This document shows, piece after piece, positions 61,501 to 64,000 of a stretch of DNA of 64,000 nt. Position 1 is the first letter of the stretch, and every line of letters begins with the position of its first letter. The notes under the pieces are model-generated. The model ran no database searches. It had not been told where the DNA came from and saw nothing but the letters and a program-made list of their open reading frames with translations. The stretch is from Candidatus Hydrogenedentota bacterium (GTDB taxonomy: Bacteria > Hydrogenedentota > Hydrogenedentia > Hydrogenedentales > SLHB01): contig JADLHJ010000004.1 of NCBI GenBank assembly GCA_020848835.1, positions 1-64,000 on the forward strand, given 5' to 3'. Position numbers and translations under genes: made by a program.

Positions 61501-62425
61501 AATACACATCGCCGTCGACGGCATCCTTGCGCACGGGCAGTGGCCGGCCATAGAAGACTTTCACATTCTTGCAGTGGCGCATGTGCCGCGCGACCGCGTC
61601 GTCGTTTGTCCGCAAATTGGTGGCGACGGAAAGCTCATGCGTGTTCCCCTCCGTCGCCGTCATTTCGATCAATGCGACGCGCTCCGCTTTGGGCTCGGAA
61701 TTAACATTGCCCGCGAACTCGGAGAACCTCGTATTCGCTTCCAATTGCCCATACCCGTCCCAGCCGACGAGGTTTGGAATCGCCGTCAATATGGACGCTT
61801 CGACTGGCGCATTGGAAACGTTGCGCACCGTGAATCGAAAGATGATCGCGGGCAAGCCGGAGTCTTTAGTATTCAAAGGAATGTACGGCGAAAACGCTTC
61901 AAGACTCACACTTACGGGCAACGTGTCATCGAGATAGCGTATCCACGCGAATGGGTACTCGCCGGAGTATTCGATCGCCTGCACACCCTTCGCGCCTTCG
62001 CGATCGCCCAGTTGCAACAATCGCGTTTGCACCGCGCCCGCGGCGTCCTTGGTTCGCACCGCGAAAAATGAATCCGGCACCATCGCATTCGTATTGAAAT
62101 TGTTAAAGTTTTGCCAAGGGTTCAAGGTGCCGTCGCCCCGCAGATACACCTGCCCGGCCCCTATGCCGCCCAGCGGCATTGCAATATGCTTTAGTTCCTC
62201 GCCGCGATAGATGCGCGTTTCGCCCCGTTCGAGCAGCGAAGCGTTCCATGCCGCCAATTCGTCGCTCTGCGCGTGCGCCGGCTGCGCGGTTAACAACGAA
62301 GCGACGCCGGCTCCACCGACCGCCGCCGACTTCAAAAAGTCGCGCCTTGCAACGCTGTTGTTCTGTTTTGAATCGTCGCCGCAGCACTGCTTCCCGCCGC
62401 AACAGGAAAACCCGGATTCGGACAT
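58595..62425 (-). CDS. GH116-family glycosidase with inserted module, Tat-exported
   Basis: A 1276-residue Tat protein (ARRDFLKSAAVGGAG) with a Cys-rich stretch before the arginines (SCCGGKQCCG). The N-terminal domain begins with HIAMPLGGIGAGQVYLRGDG. A ~140-residue beta-sandwich module (about 360-502; NWKIEGDAFGD, FIHFLVGGGAHANQTCINLV, GGWGHILIDDIQFSD) of the kind attached to GH32 levanases interrupts it. A catalytic domain follows with GGFEGADRCCP (nucleophile Glu805) and PNTYDTHLFG (acid/base Asp935). Both residues align with GBA2 E527 and D677. Likely glucosidase or xylosidase. ATG 62425 is preferred over an upstream ATG that precedes the Tat region. Confidence 0.85.
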   Translation of the reverse strand: MSESGFSCCGGKQCCGDDSKQNNSVARRDFLKSAAVGGAGVASLLTAQPAHAQSDELAAWNASLLERGETRIYRGEELKHIAMPLGGIGAGQVYLRGDGTLNPWQNFNNFNTNAMVPDSFFAVRTKDAAGAVQTRLLQLGDREGAKGVQAIEYSGEYPFAWIRYLDDTLPVSVSLEAFSPYIPLNTKDSGLPAIIFRFTVRNVSNAPVEASILTAIPNLVGWDGYGQLEANTRFSEFAGNVNSEPKAERVALIEMTATEGNTHELSVATNLRTNDDAVARHMRHCKNVKVFYGRPLPVRKDAVDGDVYWVSDINGRLSVGELSDLLDRVEAGANAVITCDEHSLIHDALNKKKEPIKADIFENFENASYSNWKIEGDAFGDAPATGTIPGQQTVSGWQGKYYLNSWANGDGPVGKAVSKEFTIERRFIHFLVGGGAHANQTCINLVVDGKVVATEIGQNTEQLRPVRWDVSSHLGKKAVIEIVDSNTGGWGHILIDDIQFSDAPRLALIDEALIERLRNALPFSARGTKPYEYTKNPISKEQKDLGATEFSPRWTVRGFKLKAGADLLSKKQRGMPPLIIGGALGKGRLIITNGAMHQGAQGNTKKLLIGAVLMAVNNSRYTPQQGIAPDSPLAGSMALGTLYDLGVHKASMPQAATFTELYDQFNQGTTKEAFSHPSPEGTSWIGSMAANMTLAANEERTATFLLTWHFPNRTRDLTYGWGPERYQYDYRLGNQYNKWFNSARDVVEYIAANEPRLSEETRRFHTTFYNSTLPQYYLDAVTANNSLTRSPIYVWLEDGTVGGFEGADRCCPMNCTHVYNYAMTTAYTFPALERNVRETDLLVQMHPEEHYIPHRTILPLSLPRLGKNIGGPEHPALDGELGTILKTYREWQMHGDRAWLTKVWDRTRTLMFYIMKEHDTDNDGVIKGEQPNTYDTHLFGSNTFIGTLYLAALRAAEEMAKLVGDSESAKTFHERFEKGRDGYDATCWEGEYYKNVFNAPNADANTYNNNNCYGPGCFSDQLLGQWWANVLGLGYVLPEERVKQTLAAIYKYNFRADLSEHKHTQRVFAEGKEKGLLVGSWPKEGRPERPILYCDEVWTGIEYHVAATMLYEGMTREGLQIVRGARDRYTGSQRNPWSEIECGHHYARAMSSYSLMHAAAGLVYDAGVSRLSMSPRLMQDNFKSFFTAARGWGSISQQRNARIQRNSIDLRYGNLEIREFAVDISHKKTRPAQIAFDAGGERSKGNATFADGKCSIVLAKPVTLSEGGKFNVVLSW

Positions 62426-62580
62426 GGGGCGCCCCTTCTCTCGTTGGTTCCACACTTCGTAGACCCAGCATCGTAAACGCAACGCATTTCGTAGTCGAAT
62501 TCACCACGGCAAACCCGAAATCGAGCACATGGTCTTGTAGGCTTATCCGTTATCTTTTTTCACAAAGTGTTCACACTGCG

Positions 62581-62592
62581 CTTGTTAACAAG
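62581..62592. promoter_or_regulatory. 12-bp perfect palindrome upstream of htrA
   Basis: CTTGTTAACAAG is fully self-complementary and lies 13 bases before the sigma-54 -24 element, in the intergenic region shared with the divergent GH116 gene. A dimeric regulator could bind it. No other function is evident. Confidence 0.35.
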
Positions 62593-62604
62593 GTTTCTTC
62601 AATT

Positions 62605-62620
62605 TGGCACGCCGGGTGCT
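62605..62620 (+). promoter_or_regulatory. Sigma-54 (-24/-12) promoter of the HtrA gene
   Basis: TGGCACG-CCGG-GTGCT: the -24 element is perfect, the -12 element GTGCT differs from TTGCT in one base, and GG to GC is separated by the required 10 bases. Transcription would begin near 62631, about 77 bases before the start codon. Sigma-54 control implies an NtrC-type activator; one is encoded in this window. Confidence 0.6.
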
Positions 62621-62707
62621 TGCTGAACTCCGACCTGTCACCTGTGGAAGGCGAGTACCGCAATTCACAAATTCATACGTGACCGGTGATAAAGGAGAGA
62701 AAAAAGT

Positions 62708-64000
62708 ATGAGTCAGTTGGCTAAAACAAAACGCTTCCTCTGGGGGAGCGCGCTGGTTGCGGCGGTAGCTGCGACAATTTCGCTTACGCCCGGATTGGCG
62801 AAGGGTAACGACACGTTTGCAGAGCAGCCTGCGTCGCAAGTTACAGCACACGACAATTTGAATGCGGTGGCTGCCGTCGATGCGCTCAGCAACGCGTTCG
62901 CGCAAGTGGTTGATACCACTTCACCGGCAGTCGTGTACATCACGATCGAGAAAAAGCTTGAGATGCCCGCCGGCTTTTACGACGGCGATGGCAATATGCC
63001 GGAGGGATTCTTCGGATTCCCGATGCCTCGGCAGTTTCGTGCGCCGCGCGGGCAGCAGCAGTTTGATGCGCCGATGCGAGTCGGTGAAGGTTCCGGATTC
63101 ATCATGTCCTCGGACGGATACATCCTCACGAACAATCACGTCGCGGGCGACGCAGATCGCTTGACGGTGAAGTTGTCCGATGGCCGCGTATTTGAAGCGA
63201 AGGTTATCGGAAGCGATCCGGCGACGGAAGTTGCCCTAATCAAAATCGAAGCGACGGATCTGCCCGTAGCAAAGCTGGGAAATAGCGACGCGCTGCGCGT
63301 CGGTGAATGGGTGCTGGCGATTGGCAGTCCCTTCGGCCTGAACCACACCGTCACTTCGGGTATCGTGAGCGCGCGTGGCCGCGGCGATGTGCGCATTGTG
63401 GATTATGCCGACTTCATTCAGACGGACGCCGCGATTAACCCCGGCAATTCCGGCGGTCCCCTGCTGAACATCCACGGTGAAGTGGTAGGCATGAATACTG
63501 CCATTATGAGCCGCAGCGGCGGCAGCGACGGGGTCGGTTTCGCGATCCCGATCAACATGGTGAAGTACGTAGCGGACCAGTTGAAGGAAAACGGTACCGT
63601 CACGCGTGGTTTCCTCGGCGTGGGCATCCAGCCTTTGACGCCGGAATTGGCGAAGTACTTCGACATGAAGGAAAGCACCGGCATCTTGGTTTCCGAAGTG
63701 CAGCCCGGTTCACCAGCAGACAAAGCCGGCCTACGGCGAGACGATTTGATCCTCGAGTTGAATGGTCAACGCGTTGGCGATGCAGGTGCGTTCCGCAGCC
63801 AGATCGCGATGACGCCTAAAGGTAAAGACATCGAGCTGACAATCGACCGCGCCGGCGAGCAGATTAAGAAGTCGGTCTCCGTAGGCGAGAAGACGAGCGA
63901 AGAGCTCGAGCAGGATTCACCGCGCAATGCCGCGAAGCAGGAATCGCAAGGCAAACTCGGTATCGGCATCCAGCCGCTCACGAGCGACCTTGCCAAGCAG
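62708..64000 (+). CDS. HtrA/DegP-family periplasmic protease, 3' truncated by window
   Basis: A signal peptide (FLWGSALVAAVAATISL), a trypsin-like domain and PDZ domain 1 (GVGIQPLTPELAKYFDMKE), with PDZ 2 starting at the edge. Triad positions: His144 (ILTNNHVAG), Ser248 (INPGNSGGPLL), and Glu174 (ATEVALIKI) in place of the conserved Asp. A Pro/Phe/Gly-rich stretch (about 88-120) enlarges the LA loop. Degrades or refolds misfolded envelope proteins in relatives; the Asp-to-Glu change may lower activity. Open at the right edge. Confidence 0.9.
   Translation, partial: MSQLAKTKRFLWGSALVAAVAATISLTPGLAKGNDTFAEQPASQVTAHDNLNAVAAVDALSNAFAQVVDTTSPAVVYITIEKKLEMPAGFYDGDGNMPEGFFGFPMPRQFRAPRGQQQFDAPMRVGEGSGFIMSSDGYILTNNHVAGDADRLTVKLSDGRVFEAKVIGSDPATEVALIKIEATDLPVAKLGNSDALRVGEWVLAIGSPFGLNHTVTSGIVSARGRGDVRIVDYADFIQTDAAINPGNSGGPLLNIHGEVVGMNTAIMSRSGGSDGVGFAIPINMVKYVADQLKENGTVTRGFLGVGIQPLTPELAKYFDMKESTGILVSEVQPGSPADKAGLRRDDLILELNGQRVGDAGAFRSQIAMTPKGKDIELTIDRAGEQIKKSVSVGEKTSEELEQDSPRNAAKQESQGKLGIGIQPLTSDLAKQ

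Noticed and set aside
1-64000. CRISPR array, prophage or insertion sequence
   Set aside because: No regularly spaced direct repeats, no cas, integrase, transposase or phage structural genes were seen on either strand.

Overview
The window reads as a chromosome segment of an uncultured Gram-negative bacterium with a planctomycete-like gene repertoire. That repertoire includes an H-X-DG pseudopilin, a PSD1-type cytochrome, paired DUF1501/DUF1800 Tat proteins, DUF1080, a Tat-exported Gfo/Idh/MocA oxidoreductase, a sulfatase, and GH42, GH116 and other glycan-active proteins. OmpA and PagL-like outer-membrane domains point to a diderm envelope. Candidatus Hydrogenedentota or a related lineage is my best guess, but this is inference from gene content with no marker search. 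There is no CRISPR array, rRNA, convincing tRNA, transposase or prophage.

Layout. 1-1.2 kb: the infC-rpmI-rplT operon (minus) with a promoter, an attenuator-like leader and a probable AUC start on infC. 1.3-3.8 kb: an ECF sigma / anti-sigma / pseudopilin operon. 4-10.6 kb: housekeeping genes (RlmD/TrmA-type methyltransferase, NnrD, ThiL, TerC) and small unknowns. 10.6-17.1 kb (minus): ComF with a Cys-rich partner, then a compact five-gene unit of a PspA/IM30 protein, a substrate-binding/OmpA fusion, a permease with an interrupted EAA loop, an ABC ATPase and a coiled-coil membrane protein. 17.4-24 kb: the PSD1 cytochrome facing a DUF1800-DUF1501 operon. 24.4-25.5 kb: CinA with an eroded amidase domain.

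25.6-34 kb: a complete kdp locus (two tiny membrane ORFs, kdpA, B, C, D, E) with a candidate KdpE operator. Related palindromic repeats lie upstream of it and between kdpB and kdpC. 34.1-44.2 kb: oxidoreductase, glycosidase-like protein, conserved unknown, SPW protein, PagL-like protein, redoxin, and an NtrC-type two-component pair. 44.3-51.8 kb: a GH42-like protein lacking its acid/base Glu, then a translationally coupled trio (DPM1-like GT2 plus two TMTC-like GT-C/TPR membrane proteins) and an esterase. 51.8-56.3 kb: a sugar ABC importer with ATPase and permease fused. 56.3-62.4 kb: alpha/beta hydrolase, sulfatase and GH116. 62.7 kb to the end: an HtrA protease behind a candidate sigma-54 promoter.

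The strongest candidates for undescribed biology are the PspA/ABC/OmpA envelope unit, the DPM1/TMTC-like glycosylation trio and the infC leader. Family calls rest on motifs I could read. Numeric family membership, membrane topology and all regulatory sites need the computations named in the findings.
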